Source: Pseudomonadota bacterium (GTDB taxonomy: Bacteria > Desulfobacterota > Binatia > Binatales > Binataceae). From it: 64,000 bases of DNA. Position 1 is the first letter of the stretch. Each line of letters starts with the position of its first letter. Where the stretch lies: contig JAJPKA010000006.1 in NCBI GenBank assembly GCA_021323945.1, forward strand, positions 1-64,000, given 5' to 3'. Under the pieces are notes generated by a model. That model was given only the letters and a program-made list of their open reading frames with translations. It was not told the origin of the DNA and made no database searches. The position numbers and the translations under genes are program-made. Shown piece after piece: positions 1 to 7,706 of this stretch.

Positions 1-81
1 CTCCAGAGTCGTCAGGCCCGGGCCATCTTCTCTCGCTATCATTATGACAGCGCCGCGAACGAGCCAATCCTAACCCCTTAG
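1..81 (+). CDS. Partial C-terminus, probable molybdate/tungstate-binding protein (ModA-like)
   Basis: An open frame enters the window at base 1 and ends with TAG at 79-81, giving the last 26 residues of a protein. The tail contains QARAIFSRYHYD, which resembles the ending of periplasmic ModA/WtpA-type binding proteins, and the stop lies only 5 bases before the modB-like permease. The assignment rests mainly on position in front of modB and modC. Most of the gene lies outside the window, so the substrate cannot be judged. Confidence 0.5.
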   Translation, partial: LQSRQARAIFSRYHYDSAANEPILTP

Positions 82-86
82 TCGTC

Positions 87-857
87 GTGCAGTCCACCTG
101 GTGGTCACGGTTCGGCATGTTTGTGTTTGTGCTGGCCTTGCTATATCCGCTATCGGGTCTTGGCGCCCGCGTGGGACGGTGGCAATGGGACGGCATCATC
201 CCCGGTTCGACCGCTACAGCAGTGTGGAACTCACTTTCGCTTACCGCTATTGCCCTGGCGGTTGATGTCGCCGTAGGAACTCCGGTGGCTTATTATCTCG
301 CCAGGTCGGGCTGCCGCGACCGTATCGTGTGGGAGGCGGCGGTGTTGCTATCCGTGTTGATGCCACCACTGGCGCTGGGCATTCTCCTCTCCTTGGCCTT
401 CGGCCCTCAGACGGCGCTCGGCGCGTGGCTGTTGCGGGTAGGTATACCCACCAGCAACAGTCCCCTGGCCTTTGCCACGACTCAGGTCTACGCCAGCATC
501 GGCTATTATATTCTCGCCGCACGTGCGGCGTTGGCGGCCGTCCCTAGGGAGCTGGAGCAGGTTGCCGCCCTCTTGGGTTCGACCCCGCTTCAGGTATTTT
601 GGCGGGTTACTTTTCCGCTGGCTAAGTTGGGCCTGGCGGCAGCGGTGAGCATCGCCTGGGTGCGTGCGCTCGGAGAATTTGGTGCTGTCGTTGTCACGGC
701 TTATTATCCGAGCGGCATGCCGGTTCAGATCTGGATAAATCTCCAGGATGCTGGGATGCCAGCCGTCTTGCCCCTACTGATCGTTTTTTTGCTGACAGCG
801 TTACCCTTGCCTTGGTTGATTCACTTGCTGGCGCAGAGACGGAATGTCAGTGCTTGA
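87..857 (+). CDS. modB: Molybdate/tungstate ABC transporter permease ModB
   Basis: Inner-membrane permease that would pass molybdate or tungstate from the periplasmic binding protein into the cytoplasm. The 256-residue product is hydrophobic throughout, with about six predicted membrane helices. It carries the cytoplasmic EAA loop near residues 155-182 (RELEQVAALLGS, then RVTFPLAK), which docks on the ATPase, and the segment LMPPLALGILL, typical of ModB. The GTG start at 87 follows the preceding stop by 5 bases and has no clear ribosome binding site; an ATG at 117 is an alternative. The end overlaps the ATPase gene by 14 bases, so translation is probably coupled. Sulfate or tungstate permeases of the same family are alternatives. 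Molybdenum fits the formate dehydrogenase further along the window. Confidence 0.85.
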   Translation: MQSTWWSRFGMFVFVLALLYPLSGLGARVGRWQWDGIIPGSTATAVWNSLSLTAIALAVDVAVGTPVAYYLARSGCRDRIVWEAAVLLSVLMPPLALGILLSLAFGPQTALGAWLLRVGIPTSNSPLAFATTQVYASIGYYILAARAALAAVPRELEQVAALLGSTPLQVFWRVTFPLAKLGLAAAVSIAWVRALGEFGAVVVTAYYPSGMPVQIWINLQDAGMPAVLPLLIVFLLTALPLPWLIHLLAQRRNVSA

Positions 858-1545
858 AGCGCATATAGTCAAACAGCGCCGCGCGTTCACGGTCGATGTT
901 CGCCTCCACCTGCGAGCTGGAGATCGATTTGGGCTGTTCGGCGCTTCTGGTGCAGGCAAAAGCACCGTGATGTCTTGTCTGGCCGGAATTGAGAGCCCGG
1001 ATGCGGGGCGGATATCGTTAGGCGCAACGCAACTGTACCCACCCAATTTGCCACTGCACCGCCGTCCGCTTGCCTATCTGACGCAGGGCGACTGGTTATT
1101 TCCACATTTAACCGTTGGCCAAAACGTTTGTTTCTCCTTACATAAGCGCAACCCCAACGGTGCCAAAGAGTGGATCGACGAGCTAGCGGAGCGGCTCGAT
1201 CTTCGGCGCATATGGGACGAGCCCGTCGTTAGCATCTCAGGTGGGCAAGCTCGACGCGTCGCACTGGCGCGGATGCTGGTCCGCCGGCCACCGGTAGTCC
1301 TGCTCGACGAACCGTTCACGGCTCTGGACCGCGCTACTACAGATGAACTCGTCGAAGCGCTTCGGGAATGGCATGCGGCCTTGGGATTTACTTTAATCGC
1401 CGTTGACCACCGACCTGAGATTCTCCGACGGCTTTGCACCAGAGTGGCAATCATCGAATATGGCCGCATCGTACAGGAAGGGCCGTGGTCGTCCGTAATT
1501 GCCGCGCCTGCGACGTCGCTCTCGGCTCGGCTGTTGTCAGGTTGA
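844..1545 (+). CDS. modC: Molybdate/tungstate ABC transporter ATPase ModC (short form)
   Basis: ATP-hydrolysing subunit of the modABC importer. Visible motifs are Walker A GASGAGKST (about residues 33-41), the signature SGGQARRVALARM (from about 132), Walker B VVLLDEPFTALD (from about 152) and the H-loop His in VDHRPE (about 188). The protein is 233 residues and stops after the ATPase domain. Classical ModC is about 350 residues and ends in a regulatory TOBE/MOP molybdate-binding domain, which is absent here. ATG at 844 lies inside the end of modB, consistent with a coupled operon. The assignment to molybdate/tungstate rests on the adjacent ModB-like permease. Confidence 0.85.
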   Translation: MSVLEAHIVKQRRAFTVDVRLHLRAGDRFGLFGASGAGKSTVMSCLAGIESPDAGRISLGATQLYPPNLPLHRRPLAYLTQGDWLFPHLTVGQNVCFSLHKRNPNGAKEWIDELAERLDLRRIWDEPVVSISGGQARRVALARMLVRRPPVVLLDEPFTALDRATTDELVEALREWHAALGFTLIAVDHRPEILRRLCTRVAIIEYGRIVQEGPWSSVIAAPATSLSARLLSG

Positions 1546-1588
1546 CTATGGAAGCGGGCCGCCGGTCCGGGCGGTGAGCCACCTGACC

Positions 1589-1607
1589 CGCGGACTCAAC
1601 GTCCGCG
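1589..1607. terminator. Stem-loop between convergent genes
   Basis: A perfect 7-bp stem (CGCGGAC, loop TCAAC, GTCCGCG) lies in the 96-base gap between the end of modC and the end of the convergent PAS-receiver gene. It has no T-run on either side, so it is at best a weak or factor-dependent bidirectional terminator. Confidence 0.35.
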
Positions 1608-1641
1608 CAAGGACCGCGTAACCGTGGACGCGAAACCAGCG

Positions 1642-2793
1642 TTAGGGACGCGGCGCCGCCTGTGGAGACTGCATCACCGGCTGACGCATTCGAGCCGGCG
1701 GCATTACTTTCTTGCGCGCGATGGTTAACAATTCGCGCAGTTTCGCGGGGTTGATCGGCTTGTTGAAGATTGCACCTTCCAGTCCTTCCATGCGGCTGCG
1801 CTTGATTATGTGGTCTTTGTCGTAGTAGTAGCCGGTCATGAGAATTACTGGCAGGTTCGGCATTTCCTCCTTGACCCGCAAGTAGAACTCATAACCGTCC
1901 ATTTCGGGCATCACCACATCAGAGATAACGGTATCAATCTTCATGTTGCGCAGGATGCCAAACGCCGCGCTTGGTACGGTTGCGGTATGCACAACGCAGC
2001 GCTCGGCTCTCAAGACGTCAGCGAGGGAGTTCACCACCGACACATCATCGTCCAAAACAAGCACCGACATTCCCGCCAACGGCCATTCCTGTAGGGGGCC
2101 GTCCGCGAGCTGGCACTCTGACGTTTCTGGCTCGGCGCGCGGAGCCAAGTCGGCCATGCGCTTGCCTTTTAGGTAGTCTCGAGTTTCGTAGACACCCTTA
2201 CGCGTCATGTCATCGAGCCGGCGAACGATGGCGTTGACTCTACCAATACAAGCGCGAATCGCACCGAGCCGTTCAGTCTCGACCACCAGCTCTGCGGGCG
2301 TCAGGTGATGTTCGACCGAATGAGTGAGCAGTTCCAAGTGATTGGTAATGGTTTCCAAGGGATTATTGATTTCATGCGCGAGGCTGACGGCGATCTCTCC
2401 GGCCGTAGCTAGCTGCTCCCGCTGGCGCATGCGGCGAATGTCGCGTGCGAAACCGATCGAGCCGATTTCGTTGCCCTGCTCGTCATAAATGAGCGAGCCC
2501 GAGATGGCTACCGGGATTTCCTCGTTGTCCTTGTCTCGCAAGACCGTTTCGAAACTGGAAATGCGCCCACCGTCGGGTGACTCACGCAGCGCTTTCATCA
2601 CCTGGCGTGCGTCGTCCAACGAGCGATAAATCCGGGTTACCTTTTGACCGATGATTTCTTCGGGGGTGAAGCGCAACACTCGTCGAGCGCCATCGTTGTA
2701 GTAGATAATCGTTCCTTCGCGATCGACGGCAATAATGATATCCGGCGAGCTCTCCATCAATCGCTTCAAGTAGTTTTGGTCCAGCGTTAGCAT
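1642..2793 (-). CDS. PAS - histidine-kinase dimerisation - receiver protein lacking the ATPase domain
   Basis: Cytoplasmic two-component-type protein of 383 residues. A PAS domain fills about residues 12-120 (SPDIIIAVDREGTIIYYNDG). It is followed by a HisKA dimerisation helix with the H-box AHEINNPLETI (His about 140). Then, after a short linker, comes a receiver domain from about 241 (VLVLDDD) with the phosphoacceptor in VISDVVMPEMDGYEF (Asp about 292) and the conserved Lys in NKPINPAK. The N, G1 and G2 boxes of the HATPase_c domain are missing: only about 60 residues separate the last HisKA helix from the receiver. It therefore probably cannot phosphorylate itself and may act as a phospho-relay or as the substrate of another kinase. 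ATG at 2793 is chosen because GGGAGG lies upstream and the PAS domain begins soon after. The frame stays open to 2898. Confidence 0.85.
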   Translation of the reverse strand: MLTLDQNYLKRLMESSPDIIIAVDREGTIIYYNDGARRVLRFTPEEIIGQKVTRIYRSLDDARQVMKALRESPDGGRISSFETVLRDKDNEEIPVAISGSLIYDEQGNEIGSIGFARDIRRMRQREQLATAGEIAVSLAHEINNPLETITNHLELLTHSVEHHLTPAELVVETERLGAIRACIGRVNAIVRRLDDMTRKGVYETRDYLKGKRMADLAPRAEPETSECQLADGPLQEWPLAGMSVLVLDDDVSVVNSLADVLRAERCVVHTATVPSAAFGILRNMKIDTVISDVVMPEMDGYEFYLRVKEEMPNLPVILMTGYYYDKDHIIKRSRMEGLEGAIFNKPINPAKLRELLTIARKKVMPPARMRQPVMQSPQAAPRP

Positions 2794-3706
2794 TTTGGGA
2801 CGCGTTTCCTCCCCGCGCTTTTTGGGGCGGTGGGCCGAGGAGTAGTCAGTTTCGATCAGTCGGATTTCTCGAAAGCACCGTCGGCCATTACGCAACAACT
2901 GTATAAGTAGGCGCAGGCAGCTGAGCTGCCGTCGCGCAGGTTATAGGCCCGCAAAGCCCCATTCAATTGGTCCTACGAATTAAATCATACCGAAAATTTC
3001 GAAGCCTATCCTCCCGAATTGTCGGCCACGAAGCTATACTGGATAGGATCGAGGTGGTCCTCCAAACGCAAAGGGGGGATGCGTCTGGATGCTCGCTCGG
3101 TGAGCCATTTAGTCGACATTGTCCAATCCAAACCTCGACCGAGTCGCGCTCCGTGGCCGGCCGCTATCGTACCGTAGCTTTCCGGCAGCTGCTCGAAACG
3201 GCATTTGTATCATCATCCGAACGCGCCGTACCAGCGTCTCGGGCATCCTAATTCCCGTTTACTTCATCTCGACCCGTAGCGCAATCCTGCTAAATTGGCG
3301 CTTGCGGCGTTTTTTTGAGGTGGCTCCTCTCTACCCGCTGTAAGCTGAAGAGACAATAGCCCTCGAACACAAAGCGCGCGAACATGGTTTGACATGAATT
3401 TTTCACGGATTGCAATGCTCTGATGGGCAGCCGCAAGCCCCGCGCTGGAGGTGGAGATCGTGGTGACGAGTCGCGAGTATGCCCCCCTGCAAGCGTTAGG
3501 AGTCGCTCCCGCGACAGTGGGCAAAAGATCCCGGGCGCAGTAATCTATTTGCTCGGATTGGACCGATTCTCACACTGGGAGTTCATTTATAGGGGCAAGA
3601 TGCGGCGCACTACTTTAAAAGCGGCTTATCCAGCCATATGCAAAAAACGATGCCATGTTGCTAAGCTTCCGGCCGTGCACTTACAATTGTGTCCAAGAGG
3701 TAACGA
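2794..3706. other. Long intergenic region before the phospho-signalling island
   Basis: About 900 bases lie between divergent genes. Short frames exist on both strands, but none resembles a known protein or has a good start. A TTGACA at 3389-3394 could be a -35 element reading towards the VWA gene, but no convincing -10 follows at 16-18 bases. No tRNA, repeat array or clear hairpin with a T-run was seen. The region probably holds the promoters for both flanking genes. Confidence 0.3.
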
Positions 3707-5002
3707 ATGGCCGAACCGCTGAGTTTTGACGCACTGGTAAGCAGTCAATACGTGCTCTCGACGGCTGAGAACTTTGTCGTCTACGCGCTGCTCGAGGCGG
3801 TGGCGAAAGGTGGTAGTAGCAACGGCGCACGCTTACCCTTAAACCTGGGAGTAGTGCTGGACCGTTCGGGGTCGATGTACGATGAGCGGCGGCTCGAGTA
3901 TGTGGTCGAAGCCGTAAAATTTCTCGCTGACAACGTTGCGCCCGAAGACCGGGTTGCTGTCATCGCATTCGCCGACAAGGCCCAAGTGATTATTCAGCCG
4001 GATCAGATCCACGATCGGGCAGCGGTCCGTCGCGCGCTGGACGACATCGATTTGCTGGAAATCGGTGGCGGCACCCAGATGGCGCTGGGGATGCTTGCGG
4101 CGATCGAACAAGTCAAACGTAACCTCGCCTCCGATCGCTTGAACCGTGTGCTGGTGTTAACTGACGGTCAAACCTACCAGGAGACCGCTTGTATCGATCT
4201 GGCGAATCAAAATCGCGAACAGATGTCGTTCTCGGCGATGGGTGTGGGAGTCGAGTTTAATGAGAAGCTCCTGATGCGCATCGCGCAGGACTCTCATGGA
4301 AAGTATCACTTTATCGGAAACCCCGAGGAAATACCCAGTATCTTCGAGGACGAATTGTCTGGCTTGCGCGCGGTAACGGTGCGCAATGGCAAAATCGATG
4401 TGACTCTTTCCCAAGGCGTGCAGATCCGCGAGGCCTTTCGCGCCAGTCCTGAGATCTATAGCCTCGGCACGCCATTACTTGAGGATCGCAGAGTCACCTA
4501 TGAAATTGGCGACCTGGAGGCGAATGTCCCGGGTTCAGTCCTGCTTACCTTGGTGCTACCACCTCGGCGACCCGGACCCGTGCGAATCGCTCAGTCGGCC
4601 TTTCGTTACGAAGTCCCGGGAAGCGGCGAGCGAAGTCTCAGCGCCGACGTGACCGTCGAATACTCACTTGACCGCACCCTTGCCAGCAGGCGCAATGCGC
4701 GTGTGATGAACCTGGTTGATCAGGTTTCGATCGCGAAGCTCCAATCCCGAGCCGAAGAGGAGCTTAAGGTGGGTAACGTTGATCGAGCCACCCGCTTGCT
4801 AACCAATGCGATCCAGGGCACCCAACGGCTTGGCAATGTCAAGGCAACCCAAGCGCTGGTCGGCCTGATGGATCAGGTTAAAAAGACGCAAACCTTGCAA
4901 ACCAAAGCGGCCAAAACCACGCTGCTCCAGGCGCAGGCCGTTGTGCGCAAAACCCAGATGCTCGATCCTGAGGCTTTGAAGGACTTGCAGAAAGGCGAAT
5001 AG
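3707..5002 (+). CDS. VWA-domain protein with KTQ-rich C-terminal tail
   Basis: 431-residue protein with a von Willebrand factor A domain at about residues 40-215. The metal-ion-dependent adhesion site starts with DRSGSM (about residue 52) and is completed by a Thr in GGGTQM and the Asp of VLTDGQ. No signal peptide or membrane helix is visible, so it should be cytoplasmic. A beta-rich region follows, then a helical tail with two copies of KTQ-x-L (T394 and T416). The start is supported by GAGG 6 bases upstream of ATG. It is the first gene of a kinase/phosphatase/FHA island. In the TerY-P systems (VWA, kinase, PP2C) such VWA proteins are phosphorylation partners. By inference this tail could be phosphorylated and read by the FHA domains encoded next to it. 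Confidence 0.85.
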   Translation: MAEPLSFDALVSSQYVLSTAENFVVYALLEAVAKGGSSNGARLPLNLGVVLDRSGSMYDERRLEYVVEAVKFLADNVAPEDRVAVIAFADKAQVIIQPDQIHDRAAVRRALDDIDLLEIGGGTQMALGMLAAIEQVKRNLASDRLNRVLVLTDGQTYQETACIDLANQNREQMSFSAMGVGVEFNEKLLMRIAQDSHGKYHFIGNPEEIPSIFEDELSGLRAVTVRNGKIDVTLSQGVQIREAFRASPEIYSLGTPLLEDRRVTYEIGDLEANVPGSVLLTLVLPPRRPGPVRIAQSAFRYEVPGSGERSLSADVTVEYSLDRTLASRRNARVMNLVDQVSIAKLQSRAEEELKVGNVDRATRLLTNAIQGTQRLGNVKATQALVGLMDQVKKTQTLQTKAAKTTLLQAQAVVRKTQMLDPEALKDLQKGE

Positions 5003-5091
5003 TAGTAATGTCGATTTCCGACTGATGCGTGGGGATAACTCGACGGGAAGCGCGACCCGGCGTTCTCCAGACCGGGAGGTGATTTGCACCA

Positions 5092-5796
5092 ATGATAAAA
5101 TGCAGTGAGTGTGGCTACGAAAACATGGATGGTCTCGACTACTGCGATGGATGCGGCGCCAAGCTCGAATCTGTCGCGCCCGGTCCTCATGGCAGCGCCG
5201 AACAGCCACCACCCGCCCCGAGCTCAGCGTCTGTCGGGACCGCTGAAGCCACCACAGCCAACGAGGCGGCGGGTGTTTCCGAGGCCGTTGTGTCAGAACC
5301 CGGTGCGGCTGGTGTTCAGCCGGCAGCGGCGGCCGGGGCTCCGGCAACCTCTCAGGCCGAGCCCTCGAATGAACATGTGGCGGTTATTGAACCATCTGCC
5401 GGAGCAAGTGAGACGCACTCAGCTGCGGCTACGGTCGCACCTACCGGTGCGGCGCCGTTCAAGGCCAAGCTATCTATAATTCGAGGGGGACGGCGCGGTC
5501 AGGAATTCGAATTGGAACCGGGCAATAATCTGGTGGGACGGTGGGACCCCGAAACCGGCGCATTTCCCGAGGTCGACTTAGACGCCGATGACCCTGAGGC
5601 CAAAGTTTCCCGCAAACATGCGTTAATCCGTATCGATTCCGGTCGTATCACGATCGAGGATATCGGTAGTCTGAACGGAACCTACGTTAATCGGCAGCCG
5701 CGGCTGCAGCCGGGCAACCCTGTGGATTTAAAAGACGGCGACGAAATCATCATTGGTAAGACGTTCTTGAAGTTGTCCATCAGCCCGATTTCCTGA
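5092..5796 (+). CDS. Zinc-ribbon FHA-domain protein
   Basis: 234-residue cytoplasmic adaptor. Residues 3-25 form a zinc ribbon with two CxxC pairs (CSECGYENMDGLDYCDGC), followed by about 95 residues of Ala/Pro/Glu-rich linker. The C-terminal part is a forkhead-associated domain (about 125-230) with the phosphothreonine-binding signatures GRWD, SRKHA and DIGSLNGTYVN. FHA domains bind phosphothreonine peptides, so this protein should read the activity of the neighbouring Ser/Thr kinases. GGGAGG lies upstream of ATG 5092. The same zinc-ribbon type opens the pseudokinase-phosphatase protein two genes downstream, which suggests a shared partner or shared origin within the island. Confidence 0.85.
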   Translation: MIKCSECGYENMDGLDYCDGCGAKLESVAPGPHGSAEQPPPAPSSASVGTAEATTANEAAGVSEAVVSEPGAAGVQPAAAAGAPATSQAEPSNEHVAVIEPSAGASETHSAAATVAPTGAAPFKAKLSIIRGGRRGQEFELEPGNNLVGRWDPETGAFPEVDLDADDPEAKVSRKHALIRIDSGRITIEDIGSLNGTYVNRQPRLQPGNPVDLKDGDEIIIGKTFLKLSISPIS

Positions 5797-5827
5797 CGGT
5801 TGCTAACGGGCGCCCAACTGGGCGACG

Positions 5828-7579
5828 GTGCCCCGTAATCGGCGAGAGTTTCAAGCCGTCTGTATGAACACCGGCGAGCCACTTGCCATCGGACACCTGC
5901 TGGATGGCCGATACCGAATCCATAAGTTGCTGGGTATCGGCGGGATGGGACGGGTCTACCTCGCCAACGATACTCGACTCGCAAATCGGCCGGTTGCCGT
6001 CAAGGAGATGATAGTTGGCGATGGAATCCAGGAACGCAAAGCAATCGCAGATTTTCATCGCGAGGCAAGTGTCCTGGCCCGACTATCACATCCAAGCATC
6101 CCACAAATAATCGATTATTTTGACGAACAGGGCCGTCATTATTTGGTGATGGAATATGTTTCGGGCAGCGACCTTCAGCACCAGCTCGATAAAATGGGTC
6201 CGGGCGCGCGATTACCCGAACCGGTGGTGCTGGAAATGGCGCGGCAGTTGCTCGATGTTTTGCAGTTTCTGCATAGCCAACAACCGCCGATCATTTACCG
6301 CGATCTGAAGCCCGCTAATATCATGATCGATCATCACGGGCGTGCGATGCTGGTCGACTTCGGTATCGCCCGGTTTTTGCCCCCAGGGGGACGTGGAACC
6401 CAGATTGGTTCGGTCGGCTATGCGCCACCGGAACAATACCTGGGCCAGATGGAGCCACGCTCGGACCTGTATGCGCTCGCTGCTACAATGCATCACCTGC
6501 TAACGGGTCGCGATCCCCAGTTACAGGCGCCGTTCAGCTTCCCACCACTTAAAGCGCTCGCGCCTGACGTCTCGGCTCAGACTGCTCAGGTGGTAATGGC
6601 CGCGCTCAACAAGGACATGGCGCTCCGACCGGCCTCAGCGCTCGCGATGAGGGATTTATTGCCGAAACCAGCTCCGGGTAATGCGATAGCCGCGAACCCT
6701 CTGATTTCGACAGGGGCAAAGTCGGCAGGCTCGACAGCCACAGTCACGCTCGCTCGCCCTGCCGGATTGTCCCAGACACCCACTCCAAGGTCGCTGGCGA
6801 CCCCACCGTCTCCACCGGCTCTGCCCGGGAACGTTCCGAGACCGTCGGGGATCACGGCGAAGAACGATGCCTGTTCGGTTTCTTCGGCTCAGACTTCCCG
6901 CCCCGATAGACCCTCCACATTTTGTTCCCAAACCTCCGGTGTCGTCGCCGCAGAAAACCTCTCGCCGAGCTCGAAGACGAAAGATCTCGGAATGAGAAAG
7001 TCTGCAGGGTCGCTCGGGGTTAAGATTGGCGGATCACGCGAAGCGGGGAAGGTCCTCGCGCGGGTGGCCGCAGCGCTGGCGTCGATGAGATCGGCAGCGA
7101 CAGCGGGGCCGCTGCGACCTGCTCAAGCGGTCAATACGTCAGCAGCTAAGGACGATGCACCAAACCCAAAGCGTTTAGCCATCGTCGGCCCGCAGGGTTC
7201 AGCGCTCCCGCCAGTGGCTTCCAGCCGTAACGGATTTACACCACACGAAGCTGCGGAGGCGACCGGCGCCAGGTTACTCGCGATTGCAGATGGCTTGCAA
7301 TTCGAAGTATCGGGCAATCGGCTCGTGCTCGGGCGCGGTGGCAGCACAGAGCACGTCGACATTGATTTGTCAAAATTGCGGCGAGGAACCGACTGGATTT
7401 CGCGACGCCACGCCGAAATCATCAAGCAAGGAAACGATTTTTTCGTCCGCGATCTAGGCAGCATCAACGGCACCTACGTGGTTGGCCGTGGCCGTCTCGG
7501 ACGTGATCAACTCTACAAACTGCGGGATCGGGACGAACTGGTTCTGGGTGGTGTTAAGCTTGAATTTCGTCGTTTCTGA
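5828..7579 (+). CDS. Ser/Thr protein kinase with C-terminal FHA domain
   Basis: 583-residue soluble kinase of the PknB (Hanks) type. The catalytic domain covers about residues 25-290: glycine loop LLGIGGMGRVYLA, ATP-binding Lys in VAVKEM, catalytic loop YRDLKPANIMI (Tyr in place of His in HRD), Mg-binding DFGIARF and activation-segment end YAPPEQY. About 190 residues of Pro/Ser/Ala-rich linker lead to a C-terminal FHA domain (about 478-583) with LVLGRGG, ISRRHAEI and DLGSINGTYV. No membrane helix is visible. The kinase looks active and could bind its own phosphorylated linker or partners through the FHA domain. GTG 5828 gives the longest frame; ATG 5864 is equally possible, and neither has a strong ribosome binding site. 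It lies 31 bases after the FHA adaptor gene in the same operon-like row. Confidence 0.9.
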   Translation: MPRNRREFQAVCMNTGEPLAIGHLLDGRYRIHKLLGIGGMGRVYLANDTRLANRPVAVKEMIVGDGIQERKAIADFHREASVLARLSHPSIPQIIDYFDEQGRHYLVMEYVSGSDLQHQLDKMGPGARLPEPVVLEMARQLLDVLQFLHSQQPPIIYRDLKPANIMIDHHGRAMLVDFGIARFLPPGGRGTQIGSVGYAPPEQYLGQMEPRSDLYALAATMHHLLTGRDPQLQAPFSFPPLKALAPDVSAQTAQVVMAALNKDMALRPASALAMRDLLPKPAPGNAIAANPLISTGAKSAGSTATVTLARPAGLSQTPTPRSLATPPSPPALPGNVPRPSGITAKNDACSVSSAQTSRPDRPSTFCSQTSGVVAAENLSPSSKTKDLGMRKSAGSLGVKIGGSREAGKVLARVAAALASMRSAATAGPLRPAQAVNTSAAKDDAPNPKRLAIVGPQGSALPPVASSRNGFTPHEAAEATGARLLAIADGLQFEVSGNRLVLGRGGSTEHVDIDLSKLRRGTDWISRRHAEIIKQGNDFFVRDLGSINGTYVVGRGRLGRDQLYKLRDRDELVLGGVKLEFRRF

Positions 7580-7706
7580 GCGTGGTTGGCGGGTATCAGC
7601 GAAGAATTGTGTGCGGCGGACTGAGGTTGTTTGAGAGGCACGCAATGCGTTCGTTTCAGGATTAGCTGAACTTGGGTCTAGGCGATTGGGAGTACAGCTT
7701 TAGAAC

